The position numbers and the translations under genes are program-made. A DNA stretch of 64,000 nucleotides from Bugula neritina (Eukaryota; Bryozoa; Gymnolaemata; Cheilostomatida; Bugulidae), in NCBI GenBank assembly GCA_964035545.1, contig OZ037769.1, positions 12,015,633-12,079,632 of the forward strand, given 5' to 3'. Of the stretch, positions 37,901 to 44,843 are shown piece by piece (positions within the stretch are counted from its first letter, which is position 1; each line of letters begins with the position of its first letter). Below the pieces are notes generated by a model, which saw only the letters and a program-made list of their open reading frames with translations, searched no databases and had not been told where the DNA came from.

Positions 37901-40900
37901 AGAGAATGAGAGATCATTGTCCGTGAACCAGTTGAGCTCGACAGTGCACCTGAACCTACTCCTCCTTGACCCAGATCTTCAGTGTGGCTGGTCCCATGTC
38001 TAGCCCCAGTGAGAGAGGGTGCCCCAATGGCTGAAGTGAGTGACCAAGGGATCCTTTACCCTCCGGCACTCACACAGTAGCCTGGTATACCAATACATTT
38101 GGAAAGACCGCAAAGAAGCAAGATACCCCCCCCCCCCCCGTTATCTGGCAAATTACCATGTGGGGCTCGTGGGGATATCTCCACCAAGGAGTAATACACT
38201 TAGTACACGTATATGTTCTGACCCCCGCATGGCCATATGTCTCCAGAGCTGGGAAATTTCCCCTGAAGAATTTTAAAACTCATGCAAAATTGGAACAGGA
38301 GTCAGATGTAGAGCTGCTCCACCAAAAATCGTTGTGGAAAATGACTGGACACGTGACCAACGGGTCGTCACATAAAAATCTGACAACGCAAGGCTCAGTC
38401 ATTTTACCTCTTACTCCAGTTGCAAACGGACGCGCTAATTTCAACTTGAAAATTTTAAAAATGGGAATCACTTTACCAGAATCTTTGAACAGCTACTTCC
38501 AAGCAGCTATTTCAGTAGAACTAGACCCTCCATATTCAGAATTCAGTCCAAATTATCAACTTCATCTAATTAATCCGGTCAAAGCCACACTGATTGAAGA
38601 ATTTTAGAGAAGTTTGGGAGATGAATCCCCTTTGACAACCTGTCTCACCAGGACCTGGATTGGCTGCTCTTTTAGACTCACATGACTTTCCAATTATTAA
38701 GACACCATACAAGCAAATGCCGAATTTCGGCGGTAGTACTATAAGCCAGTAACGGCCTGTGCTTAATGTCCGAGATAATGTCATAGATCTGGATGAGGCT
38801 GGGCAAGTCAGCCCGACTTTCCTTCAACCGGAACCCTGGTTCGGTTGCTACCAGCTCGAAAGGTTCCCCAACACCAGCTGAGCATGCCCCCGTTGTTCCA
38901 GTTGAGCCTGCTGCAGAACTCGTGGAAGTTCAACTTCTCTTGGAGGAAAAGCAGGTGATATTGGACAGTGGGGCAGTGTCGATGGATATAGAAGGACCAG
39001 AATGAAAGGCACTGGGGCTGCCCAGGGTGCTGACCGACCGCCAGCACTGTGTCACAGTGGACACCTGGCATAAAGTATACAGGGCGTGTGGCCAAGCGGG
39101 CAACCTCAAATGCCGCCAATGCAAGAGAATATTTCCCACAGCACAGCGATTTTGGGTACACGCCCCACAACACCACACAAACGTTTTCGCCCGTCTGCAA
39201 ACTCTAAGATATCTCCAATAAATATTGATGGCTCTACAACTGAGTGTTTGGTTTGCTTCATTGATGCTGTTATTGAATTTGCAAGACAGTCAATTGCTCT
39301 TAACTCTAAACCAGTGGCGGTAAGATTTAAAGTTTTTACTTCTAGTGGCTGGTTGTTGTTAGTCATTGGGTTCATCTTATGTAGTATTAGTCCTGTAGTT
39401 CTGTCGCTTGCATTATCTAATTGATGCGTTGGTATTCGTTGTGGTTCAGTGGGTAAAATTATGTCGTCACTAAACATTAGTAATCTGCCCAGCATTTCTA
39501 AATCAAGATCTAAGCCGTCGGCTGTTGCTGAGGTTCTATGGAACATTGGAGCATTTGCTTGTTTGTGCTCAAAAACTCTTCTGACATCTCTTAGGCTGTT
39601 CATTTCTTTTTTTGTTATATTCAATAAATATTTTATCTTCTGTTTTTCCAAACATTTCAGGTCATTTAGTTTTGTGTCTGTCAGGTTTCAGTAGTTGTCA
39701 CATTCTTGTTGAAGGAGAGTATGTAAAGATTTTATTCCTTCCTCCATTTTATTGTCTAGAAGAACATTCAATTCTTTATATAATTCTGCAACATCTTTGG
39801 CATCTTGTTCTATTTTGCGCAGATGCATTGGTGCTGTTTTTTATTGCTATTTATAATTGCGTTATGCTGATTAAACTTTTTTCTAATTAATTTAACAACT
39901 GAGTTCGTGAGTTTGGTGATCTTGTTTTCTTTACCCTTTTCTGACCATTCCCTATAGAAACGACTTTTTACTGATATTGCTATAGGCTACTCAGTATTTC
40001 ACTAGGAATACAACCACAAGGTAGCTATTTTGTATTCTATTATATTATTATATATTCAAGTTTTGTTTTTTGTTTGTTGATAATTTATAGTGTTAAGATT
40101 TCAATGAGCAATGATATAATTTCTTGTGTTAATTTTTATTAAAAAAGTCACAATTCTAAGTCAAAAAGCTAACTCACAATTTGACCGGCTTTTTGTACCC
40201 CTACTAATTTTCATCTACATGCTTTTTATAAATAACTATAAATAGCTATAATAGCTTACAGTAATTAGCTATACAGCTGAGTCATGCTAGCTTTGAAATC
40301 AAAATTAGTGGCAGGAAGGGCACAAACCACAGCCCAGGTGAAATGCAGTCTCCGAACCCTGTCTAGCACAAGAAAAAATTGTATACTAATGAATTATGTG
40401 TTGATGCTGTTTTTTATTCAGTTTTCAAGCGAAGAAAAACTTGAAAGATTTCTCAAGTTGGAAGACTTAGAAAAAGCTATAAAAATTGAAGCCGACGTTT
40501 TTAGAATTAGGTTTCAGTCAGAAGTTGAAATCCATGGCATGAAAAACCCAAAATATTACAGGTTTGCTACTGAATATACTTGATTGCAAACATTTTACAG
40601 GTTGTGAGGTTGTGCTGTGTTGCATGCCGCTATTGATGTCATATAGAATTTTACTTTTATTATCCATTCTCTTTTGTCAGCGACTTGTTGACTTTTTTAT
40701 TGAATGTAATAAATTTTGTAGCAAATACCAGTTGGAGCTCGAGCGGACTATTGGTATACTTCACCTGATGGCAGTCGTGGAACAGAAGAAAATGCGACTC
40801 CGAAAACTGCAGAAAGAGCTGAAAGCAGCCAATAAAAGAGCATTGGAGCAGCTTCTCCTAAAACAAAAGGCTACTATTGAGAGATGGATTAAAAATTTAA

Positions 40901-41373
40901 AAGAATCTGTTGATACTGCAATGTCAAAAGATCGTAGATCTGTAGAAGAGCTACAAAAAAAGCTGAAAGAGGCAGCAAACTGGCGAGCTAGAGAACGAAT
41001 TGAAAAGCAGTTGAAGGCAGCTGAAGGAAGGCTTGAGAAAATTAGAAGCAATTGTGATGAAGATGTTCGAAGGTTAAGAGATTATAAAGAGACTGTAGAA
41101 ATCAACATAAAAATTGTTAAAGGAGATGTTACAGTTTATACAAAGCAGGTGAAAGAAGAGATTGAATGCTTAACACCCGAAATTGAGGAAATGGCTGTAA
41201 AACTAAAAGAGAGACTGGAGTCACAATCTAGTTTGAAAATAAAGCATTTCTTCATAAATGCTGGTCTAGTTTTAGGTGCAGTTGTAGCCTCACCCCTCAT
41301 TCTCATTGCTGCCGCCGCATTTGGATTATTGGTGCTAGGTGACACTGTTATAAGTAAAATCAAGCGTAAATAA
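13295..41373 (+). CDS. Atlastin/RNF112/GBP-like large GTPase, 10 coding exons
   Basis: Exons are 13295-13330, 20211-20411, 28380-28517, 28815-28970, 29209-29346, 29433-29574, 31264-31385, 31572-31700, 40422-40561 and 40722-41373 (TAA). All have AG/GT borders and matching phases and join into 617 aa. The N-terminal half is a dynamin-superfamily GTPase: P-loop GVARVGKS (57-64) with the Arg that serves as arginine finger in atlastins, switch-I region GFPWGK..AVTLGI (Thr106), and G3 DCEG (132-135). The G4 position reads VTKN (204-207) instead of the RD of atlastin/GBP. Residues about 402-560 are a highly charged coiled coil. The last ~42 residues are a hydrophobic hairpin ending in KIKRK, as in membrane-anchored atlastins. 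This family fuses ER membranes or acts in innate defence; the role here is unknown. Phylogeny would decide which subfamily. Confidence 0.88.
13331..14030 (+). other. Start of intron 2, with an inverted flank of Gypsy-A
   Basis: 13665-13880 is the reverse complement of 19805-20030, so the two flanks of Gypsy-A are inverted copies of each other. The rest is AT-rich with no gene. Confidence 0.6.
14330..15374 (-). pseudogene. Gypsy-A post-pol accessory frame with C2H2 finger
   Basis: Block 1 (15374-15057) starts [10 protein letters not shown] and includes SPLKNFK. Block 2 (14812-14330) has [11 protein letters not shown] and then [20 protein letters not shown], a C-x2-C ... H-x4-H finger. Both blocks recur in Gypsy-B at the same place, after pol and before the 3' LTR. 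Function unknown; a nucleic-acid-binding accessory protein is an inference. Confidence 0.6.
15880..19340 (-). pseudogene. Gypsy-A gag-pol remains
   Basis: In minus-strand order: gag remnants (about 18730-18000), protease part with [17 protein letters not shown] (expected DTG is KTS), a [11 protein letters not shown] block at 17750-17700, and reverse transcriptase at 16902-16400. The catalytic box reads YLSDAIV, so one catalytic Asp is lost. RNase H follows (YILDEGCSD). Frames change many times. A Trp-Gln-Trp-Thr stretch that is broken in B and C is intact here. Confidence 0.8.
19355..19866 (-). repeat. Gypsy-A 5' LTR and primer site
   Basis: It is colinear with the Gypsy-B LTR (32690-33186): shared AGTTTATAAAGTTG start, TGACTGTCAG, TTTGACCAGTATAA, GAGCTCCTAGTCAGTTTAAG and ATTCAATAAC near the end. 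The B-type TATAAAA has become TATAACAA here. TGGCAGTAGTGAG, the primer binding site, follows on the minus strand at 19351-19339. A remnant of a second LTR (AAGCTGGCAAGCC ... AATTAAGTGCC) is at 14085-14170. Confidence 0.75.
19805..20030. repeat. Right inverted flank of Gypsy-A
   Basis: Reverse complement of 13665-13880 (shared TTTTCATTTGCATAC, GTTTTAAGGTACTT, CGAGTATTGAGGTAG, CACAGGTTATCATAATAACA). The part from 19866 inward is LTR-like and is also found at the start of Gypsy-B. Confidence 0.7.
20211..20411 (+). CDS. GTPase exon 3 (P-loop)
   Basis: GGAAAG|GAC to AAG|GTTAGT, 67 codons, phase 0 on both sides. It contains [10 protein letters not shown] and the P-loop [12 protein letters not shown], in the atlastin order (PVQI--, then P-loop, then FL--ML-Y). 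The acceptor has a weak pyrimidine tract; upstream acceptors would bring an in-frame stop. Confidence 0.85.
20412..21446 (+). other. Intron 3, part before the BEL insertion
   Basis: AT-rich intron with no supported gene, RNA or transposon. It ends in AGTAT, the target duplication of the BEL element. Confidence 0.5.
21447..21815 (-). repeat. BEL 3' LTR
   Basis: 369 bp, TGTGCCAGG ... CCTGACACA as read on the plus strand. Preceded by the target duplication AGTAT. Confidence 0.92.
21959..22726. mobile_element. TTAA-flanked terminal-inverted-repeat element nested in BEL
   Basis: TTAA (21955-21958) precedes AGGATTGCTCTATCTT. At the other end the inverse, AAGATTGAGCAATCCT, is followed by TTAA (22727-22730). 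The 16-bp ends differ at one position. 768 bp with no coding capacity: a non-autonomous element. TTAA choice is typical of piggyBac-like transposases, but the ends do not match a piggyBac sequence I recognise. Confidence 0.75.
22974..24346 (-). pseudogene. BEL reverse transcriptase and RNase H start
   Basis: 24346-23729 holds [53 protein letters not shown] and CVDDMIDS, the BEL/Pao reverse transcriptase blocks (catalytic DD preserved). After a short gap, 23480-22974 has [20 protein letters not shown] and [12 protein letters not shown], then [12 protein letters not shown], the first catalytic Asp of RNase H. The frame decays after that and no integrase follows. Internal deletion makes it non-autonomous. 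Confidence 0.85.
24572..25987 (-). pseudogene. BEL gag C-part, zinc knuckle and protease
   Basis: 25987-25616 is a gag block ([19 protein letters not shown]; Pfam DUF1759 type). 25410-25270 has two knuckle-like clusters ([13 protein letters not shown] and [14 protein letters not shown]). [14 protein letters not shown] is the aspartic protease active site with DSG (DUF1758 type). 25120-24572 continues the protease region. Frames are broken between the blocks. Confidence 0.8.
26292..26835 (-). pseudogene. BEL gag N-terminal part
   Basis: 26835-26605 and 26627-26292 overlap in different frames, with Met starts and coiled-coil composition ([33 protein letters not shown]). This is the usual N-terminal gag of BEL elements, upstream of the DUF1759 block. 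One frameshift separates the two parts. Confidence 0.65.
26885..27356. repeat. BEL leader with short tandem repeats
   Basis: 26888-27040 repeats ACTGGATACWG/ACACTGGATACTGGCACTTGATACTG-type units. 27240-27356 repeats TACTGCTGGTGATTTAG / TACTTCTGATGATGTTTAG. A TTGGTGCTCC-like minus-strand site (about 27165-27145) could be the displaced primer site. The expanded leader separates it from the LTR. Confidence 0.5.
27356..27724 (-). repeat. BEL 5' LTR
   Basis: 369 bp, the same start and CCTGGCACA end. Followed by the second AGTAT. Confidence 0.92.
27725..28379 (+). other. Intron 3, part after the BEL insertion
   Basis: AT-rich; the AGTAT duplication opens it and the exon 4 acceptor closes it. No other feature seen. 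Confidence 0.5.
28380..28517 (+). CDS. GTPase exon 4 (switch I)
   Basis: ATATTTTAG|AAT to AGG|GTTAGA, 46 codons, phase 0. It carries [20 protein letters not shown] and [11 protein letters not shown], matching the F-W-G----TTGI-IWS-PF region of atlastin and RNF112. Confidence 0.85.
28815..28970 (+). CDS. GTPase exon 5 (G3 motif)
   Basis: TTGCCAG|ATC to AAG|GTATTT, 52 codons, phase 0. It reads [20 protein letters not shown] stands where DTQG/DTEG occurs in relatives. Confidence 0.88.
29209..29346 (+). CDS. GTPase exon 6 (G4 region)
   Basis: CCTTGTAG|CTG to CTG|GTAAGC, 46 codons, phase 0. It ends the GTPase core; [14 protein letters not shown] aligns with the F-SLIFLVRDW segment of atlastin, with TKN in place of the RD dipeptide. 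Confidence 0.85.
29433..29574 (+). CDS. GTPase exon 7
   Basis: TTATTTTAG|GTT to AGT G|GTATGA; it ends in phase 1 and is completed by the GT of exon 8. It contains [14 protein letters not shown] and FPFPGEI, the end of the G domain (L---I---F--I--FL-P-PG in relatives). Confidence 0.85.
29690..30330 (-). mobile_element. Solo-LTR-like insertion in intron 7
   Basis: Read on the minus strand, this GC-richer block has a TATA box (CAGTATATAAGAAGG, near 29980), AATAAA (near 29865) downstream of it, and a TGTTATTATAATAACA palindrome at its upstream edge. That is the layout of an LTR. No second copy or internal coding is in the window and no target duplication was found, so borders are approximate. 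Confidence 0.4.
31264..31385 (+). CDS. GTPase exon 8
   Basis: CCTCTAG|GT ATT to GAG|GTGATA. The phase-1 start matches exon 7; it ends in phase 0. It encodes a helical segment after the G domain. Confidence 0.8.
31572..31700 (+). CDS. GTPase exon 9
   Basis: TTATGTAG|ACA to CAG|GTAGTC, 43 codons, phase 0. It is acidic and helical ([20 protein letters not shown]). A (TA)n tract with a hammerhead ribozyme starts about 35 bp downstream, in the intron. Confidence 0.8.
31735..31960. repeat. (TA)n microsatellite split by a hammerhead
   Basis: Long TA tracts at about 31737-31832 and 31903-31967 flank the hammerhead copy at 31833-31890. Apparent open frames here are pure Ile-Tyr repeats, not genes. 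Confidence 0.95.
31833..31890 (-). ncRNA. Type I hammerhead ribozyme, degenerate copy (HHR1)
   Basis: On the minus strand: helix I strand TCTGTG, core CTGATGA, helix II region TGGG-ACAAA-TCCC, core GAAA, helix III CAG-CTG-CTG, U16.1, then the cleavage-site base and CACAGA closing helix I. All core bases are present. Two changes relative to copies 2 and 3 should weaken it: the closing pair of helix II is now U-C, and the cleavage triplet is GUU instead of GUC. It lies in the intron after exon 9, antisense to the GTPase gene. Confidence 0.85.
32330..32615 (+). repeat. BEL-2 LTR-like sequence, plus orientation
   Basis: 32460-32610 is the reverse complement of 40000-40145 (shared GGTAGCTATTTTGTATTC, ATAATTTATAGTGTTA, TTTCAATGAG-AATGATATA). 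The other copy adjoins a BEL gag fragment, so this is taken as an LTR of the same family in opposite orientation. Confidence 0.5.
32690..33186 (+). repeat. Gypsy-B 5' LTR and primer site
   Basis: It contains TATAAAA (33003-33009), the conserved GAGCTCCTAGTCAGTTTAAG block, AATAAA (33077-33082) and, just after its end, TGGCAGCGGTGAAAT as primer site. It is colinear with the Gypsy-A LTR. Confidence 0.75.
33200..36240 (+). pseudogene. Gypsy-B gag, protease, reverse transcriptase, RNase H
   Basis: gag remnants to about 34010; the protease region has [18 protein letters not shown] (expected DTG reads YTG) and [16 protein letters not shown]. Reverse transcriptase at 35358-35900 includes [20 protein letters not shown] and [20 protein letters not shown], with a catalytic box reading QLDDVII (Tyr of YLDD lost). 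RNase H (36000-36240) has [13 protein letters not shown] at 35943-35945 replaces the Trp that Gypsy-A keeps; Gypsy-C has the same stop. Confidence 0.8.
36560..37860 (+). pseudogene. Gypsy-B integrase
   Basis: A zinc-binding region (HTR-like [10 protein letters not shown]) precedes [19 protein letters not shown] (first Asp of the D-D-E core), TAQGAQF then a TAG (37219-37221), and an E in [10 protein letters not shown]. The C-terminal part has [13 protein letters not shown]. The TAG after QF is shared with Gypsy-C. Confidence 0.75.
38158..39221 (+). pseudogene. Gypsy-B post-pol accessory frame with C2H2 finger
   Basis: Block 1 (38158-38607, 149 codons open) begins [10 protein letters not shown] and includes FPLKNFK. 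Block 2 (38793-39221) has [11 protein letters not shown] and [20 protein letters not shown] followed by QHH, a C-x2-C ... H finger. It is homologous to 15374-14330 of Gypsy-A. There is no resemblance to an envelope: no signal peptide or membrane segment is visible. Confidence 0.6.
39222..39960 (-). pseudogene. BEL-2 gag fragment
   Basis: Minus-strand reading gives a coiled coil ([20 protein letters not shown]), one stop, then [20 protein letters not shown] and finally [12 protein letters not shown], the entry to the DUF1759 gag block. It breaks off there at the Gypsy-B junction. It is a different family from the BEL element at 21-28 kb. Confidence 0.6.
39961..40275 (-). repeat. BEL-2 LTR-like sequence, minus orientation
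   Basis: 40000-40145 is the reverse complement of 32460-32610. 40201-40272 is also a direct copy of 32623-32690 (ACTAATTTTCATCTA ... ATAGCTATARTAGCT). This mix of inverted and direct copies shows a rearranged insertion. Confidence 0.5.
40422..40561 (+). CDS. GTPase exon 10
   Basis: TTTTATTCAG|TTT to TAC AG|GTTTGC, ending in phase 2. It is helical ([20 protein letters not shown]). It follows an 8.7-kb intron full of retroelements. Confidence 0.8.
40722..41373 (+). CDS. GTPase exon 11 (coiled coil, membrane hairpin, stop)
   Basis: The acceptor AATTTTGTAG|C AAA TAC gives the one-nucleotide start that completes the phase-2 codon. The nearer TTTTGTCAG at 40672-40680 would throw the frame and hit a stop. 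The exon encodes a long Lys/Glu/Arg/Leu coiled coil, then a hydrophobic run from about 41247, then TAA at 41371. No AATAAA is seen in the next 180 bp. Confidence 0.82.
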
Positions 41374-41593
41374 CATTAACATCTATAGACTTTGAACTCT
41401 AATGACAGCTCTTCATCTAAAGTGTGTTTTAGAAACTTGAACAATTACTAAGTATGATAGTTTTTAGCAATATTAGTCGCATTGTGTTGCATCATTAATT
41501 TGAAAAGAATTGAAATATATTTTACCATACATGCAGTTTGTTACTTACTGTGTGATTACTTGTAGTATATATTGACATATAATATATAGTAAC

Positions 41594-41598
<5 letters not shown>

Positions 41599-41658
<60 letters not shown>
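41599..41658. repeat. (TA)n microsatellite
   Basis: Uninterrupted TA tract that ends exactly at the HHR2 repeat block. Confidence 0.95.
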
Positions 41659-41661
<3 letters not shown>

Positions 41662-41716
41662 AATCTGTGGACAGCAGCTGTTTCGGGGTTTGTCCCCTCA
41701 TCAGCACAGAACAGAG
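41659..41716 (-). ncRNA. Type I hammerhead ribozyme (HHR2)
   Basis: Minus-strand fold: outer helix I CTC/GAG, internal loop TGT/TT, inner helix I TCTGTG/CACAGA (6 bp), core CTGATGA, helix II GGGG/CCCC with loop ACAAA, core GAAA, helix III CAG/CTG with a 3-nt loop, then U and the GUC cleavage triplet. Cleavage falls between 41670 and 41669. Every conserved core base is present. The very short helix III is the form known from Penelope-like elements and small metazoan retrozymes. Confidence 0.93.
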
Positions 41717-41941
41717 TACCATGGCCCACACCTTCGCAATAGTAGAAACTCATGTCTCTATTAAAGCATATTTAAAAGGTGTGTAAACTCAAGCCAGAGA
41801 GCTCAATTGACTCTAGGGGTCACCTAGGAGTCACGTGCCTTGCAAAATGCTAGCAGCTTGAGTTTGTTACCATAGTGAGAGAGCTCAATCGCTGAATGTC
41901 ATTGCTGAGCATTAAGTGAGAGCATAATACCTCAATCTGTG
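41670..41941 (-). ncRNA. 272-nt retrozyme-like unit between two ribozymes
   Basis: Cleavage by HHR3 (between 41942 and 41941) and HHR2 (between 41670 and 41669) would release exactly this minus-strand segment, with a 5'-hydroxyl and a 2',3'-cyclic phosphate, the ends that RtcB-type ligases join. It has no coding frame. An 81-bp block (41659-41739) recurs identically at 41931-42011, so this is slightly more than one unit of a tandem array. Circular RNA formation is an inference. Confidence 0.7.
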
Positions 41942-41988
41942 GACAGCAGCTGTTTCGGGGTTTGTCCCCTCATCAGCACAGAACAGAG
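41931..41988 (-). ncRNA. Type I hammerhead ribozyme (HHR3)
   Basis: Identical in sequence to HHR2, with the same fold and GUC cleavage triplet; cleavage between 41942 and 41941. It is followed at 42012 by a long (TA)n tract. Confidence 0.93.
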
Positions 41989-42011
41989 TACCATGGCCCA
42001 CACCTTCGCAA

Positions 42012-42017
42012 AATATA

Positions 42018-42093
<76 letters not shown>

Positions 42094-42112
42094 CATATAT
42101 ATATACATATAC

Positions 42113-42145
<33 letters not shown>

Positions 42146-42151
42146 CATATG

Positions 42152-42225
<74 letters not shown>

Positions 42226-42234
42226 TACATATAC

Positions 42235-42320
<86 letters not shown>
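42012..42320. repeat. (TA)n microsatellite with TACATA variants
   Basis: About 300 bp of TA with scattered CA/TG substitutions. All long frames through it are Ile-Tyr repeats. Confidence 0.95.
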
Positions 42321-42323
<3 letters not shown>

Positions 42324-42329
42324 TACGTC

Positions 42330-44840
42330 TCCACAGTTAGTTTGAGGTCATGCTTTTCAGTTTCTGGCTCTTTGCCAGGTGCTTTATGTTCTATATGAAC
42401 AATGTTCCACTGATAGCTCGAACAGGTTGAATGTCACAAGAACAGAAAAAATATGAAAAGATAAAGAAACTTATGTTCTCCAATATACTTTTCTATTTTT
42501 TTCAAAAGCCAATTCATGTTTAAGTTATAGCTTGTTGAAAAACATAGTCCCCCTTCCACATTCTTTTTAATTTATACGCTCCTGACTTGTTATTGTGTCT
42601 CAATATGCCTTGTATTTGAGTGCCCGTTAGTCTCGCTTCACTAACTTTGCCTATACTTCACAAGTGCCAGTGCTGCTGGCTCAAAAGTTAAATGTTATAA
42701 ACTGTCAGCTAAAACCCAATCCTGTATTCCTAGGTTGGTTGGCCTAAATAAAACAATAGTCAAATCATGATTTCATGTTTTAAAAATTTCTCTATTCTAA
42801 CCTACTGCCTAGCTAGCTCTATTTTTGATGTATAATTACAGAATTTGTGATACATTCTTTTGGCAACCATCCGAGTTATAAAATGCAGAAATGGTACTTA
42901 TAATATTATATTATTATCATTATAATATATTATATAGTATTATGTGTGTTTTTATTATACTGCATAATATATATTTTATTATTGTTGTAGTGCAAACAAG
43001 TGCAATTAACCTAGTTTTCAAAATGTACCTCTAAATTACCATAATATCAGTTTAGATATTTTCATGCTTTGTTAGGTAAACCTAAAAAAAGAAGCTGTAT
43101 TCCCAAAGTAAAGGGTGTTGAACTATGAACTATATTAGATTAGCCACTCTGCTACCAAGTGCATCAGTATAATAATATATGAATAGCTCTGATGCTTTGT
43201 CTCCGGTGGCTGGCTGCGATATGATAACTTAGCCAACTTCCAAGAGTTTAAAATTGGCGCAATTATTCAAGAGGTTACATACTGCACAGAGCTAGCAGTG
43301 ATAGTAACCTTGCTATTGACAGTACTTATTACAACTGCCAGCATATAAGCTGCATTGTAAAATGCCGTTGGGGTAGGCTAGTAAAACCAAATTCTGCTCT
43401 CTAATATACCTTAGACACAATGCAGCAACATAATTTTTAGTTTCAAATTACATTGCCACTCTTACATGAGCTGTGGGCTTCATAAAAATTCATATGATTA
43501 GAGATTTATGCTATAGGCCCTACCTGTGCTAGTGTATGATGAAAATAACACACCATTGTCAAAGTTAACTTCAAGTATGTTGTTTTCCAAAAACTCAGTA
43601 TTGTCCATTTATCTCTCGCTTACAAATACTTATGTAATAGCATACAGTTTAAGTTTTATTTTGGAGCACATCTGCAAACTTTACAATAAGAGCTTGCTTT
43701 ACCAGTCTATTTCAGACCTGTTTTTGTAGCTAGTAACGCGCAAGCTACTTATTTTTAAACTTTTGGGTCACTTGTTCAAAACCATTAGCTTTGCTAGTAA
43801 CCCGAGGCTATTGCAACAGTTCACTGCTAATCAACATGAATTGACAGCCTAATAATTATAACCCATTTGCGCGGTTCAGAGGTTAGAGGCGTCAGCGAGG
43901 AGTTGGTTGGTCATGGTTCAACCCTGCTTTTTTTGCATTTTTTTTTGCAAATCCTACGCATGTATAATAAATATGGCTATAATTGTAAAGTTTTTTTTAA
44001 CTTTTGTTCAACAGTAAGACAACATACATGCATAATAATTAGATATTGAACACTGGGCTAAACCTTAAATTGATCTTATAGAATACAATGTACTTAAAAT
44101 AATCATATGTGAATTAGAGAAACTGAAAGTACACCTGCTGCACTATAGACAGACCTTTACTGACAAGACTGTAAAGTGAAAAGATTTAGCTGAAATTAAC
44201 TTTGCCAAACAAACAAAGAATTATGTTGTGCTGAGGCATTTTCAATAGATTATAACATAGTGGGATGATTCAGCTCAGTGCTAATGTAAAACAGGGAACA
44301 TTATATTGGCAGAAATCTATTAGATTGCCAATTTGTGCGAGAGGGTACTATATGTTATTGTGATAGCGCGCAGAGCGGCAAACGTGCTATGAATGTTATA
44401 ATTAGTCACAGGAGCGTAGCTAGAACCACCATATGAAGAATTTAGAAAATTGCAGTGAAACTTGCAAAATGGTGTATGTTTTTACCAAATTGTGAAGACC
44501 ATAAACAGAATTTCAAAAAACAAAGAAAGTATATTAGAGAAAACATATCAAGGAATGTCAAGTTTAACTTTTATACTTTATAAAATGAATCCCCTGTGCT
44601 ACAGCAGTGGAACATGGAGGGTGTAAAATTTTACTTATTATGCAACAACTTTCTCAGAAATTTTTTTATTGAAAAATTAAAAAGGTATATGAAGGAGGAA
44701 TGCAAGAGCTATCTTTTCATGTAAAATTTATTAATGTGAGACAAAAACTGTTCGAGCTATCCCCTGGAAACCGTTTATATATAACATAAAGCAGTGCCTG
44801 AATCTGGAAAGTAGTGACCTTAAACTAACTGTGTCTGTAG
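42330..44840. other. Intergenic region, nothing firm
   Basis: AT-rich with short frames that lack start context, splice sites or recognisable motifs. The only structured item is the Pol III-like segment at 43868-43935. Confidence 0.5.
43868..43935 (+). repeat. tRNA-like Pol III promoter segment, possible SINE head
   Basis: GCGGTTCAGAGGTTAGAGGC resembles a tRNA D-arm/A box. GGTTCAACCCT (43915-43925) is a good B box at tRNA-like distance (about 43 nt). GCTTTTTTT, a Pol III terminator, follows at once. No acceptor stem closes, so it is not a tRNA gene. No second copy was seen in the window. Confidence 0.35.
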
Positions 44841-44843
44841 CTT

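Larger units (their letters stand above)
32690..39221 (+). mobile_element. Gypsy-B, degenerate Ty3/Gypsy LTR retrotransposon
   Basis: Order: LTR (32690-33186), primer site TGGCAGCGGTG (33187), gag, protease, reverse transcriptase, RNase H, integrase, a C-rich tract (38127), then the accessory frame. No 3' LTR: the element runs directly into an opposite-strand BEL gag fragment at about 39222. Many stops and frameshifts. It lies in sense orientation in intron 9 of the GTPase gene. Confidence 0.85.

Noticed and set aside
38040-38276. Alternative frame at the start of the Gypsy-B accessory region
   Set aside because: It is also open in Gypsy-A, but the MW-starting frame is longer and better kept, so the other was treated as overlap.
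40564-40721. Frame joining directly into the last GTPase exon from 40564
   Set aside because: The phase from exon 10 does not fit; the acceptor at 40721/40722 keeps frame and treats this as a short intron.
42330-42420. Minus-strand open stretch reading [20 protein letters not shown]
   Set aside because: About 30 codons with no recognised family, no firm splice sites, and adjoining a TA tract.
43868-43935. A tRNA gene
   Set aside because: A- and B-box-like motifs exist, but no acceptor or anticodon stem forms.
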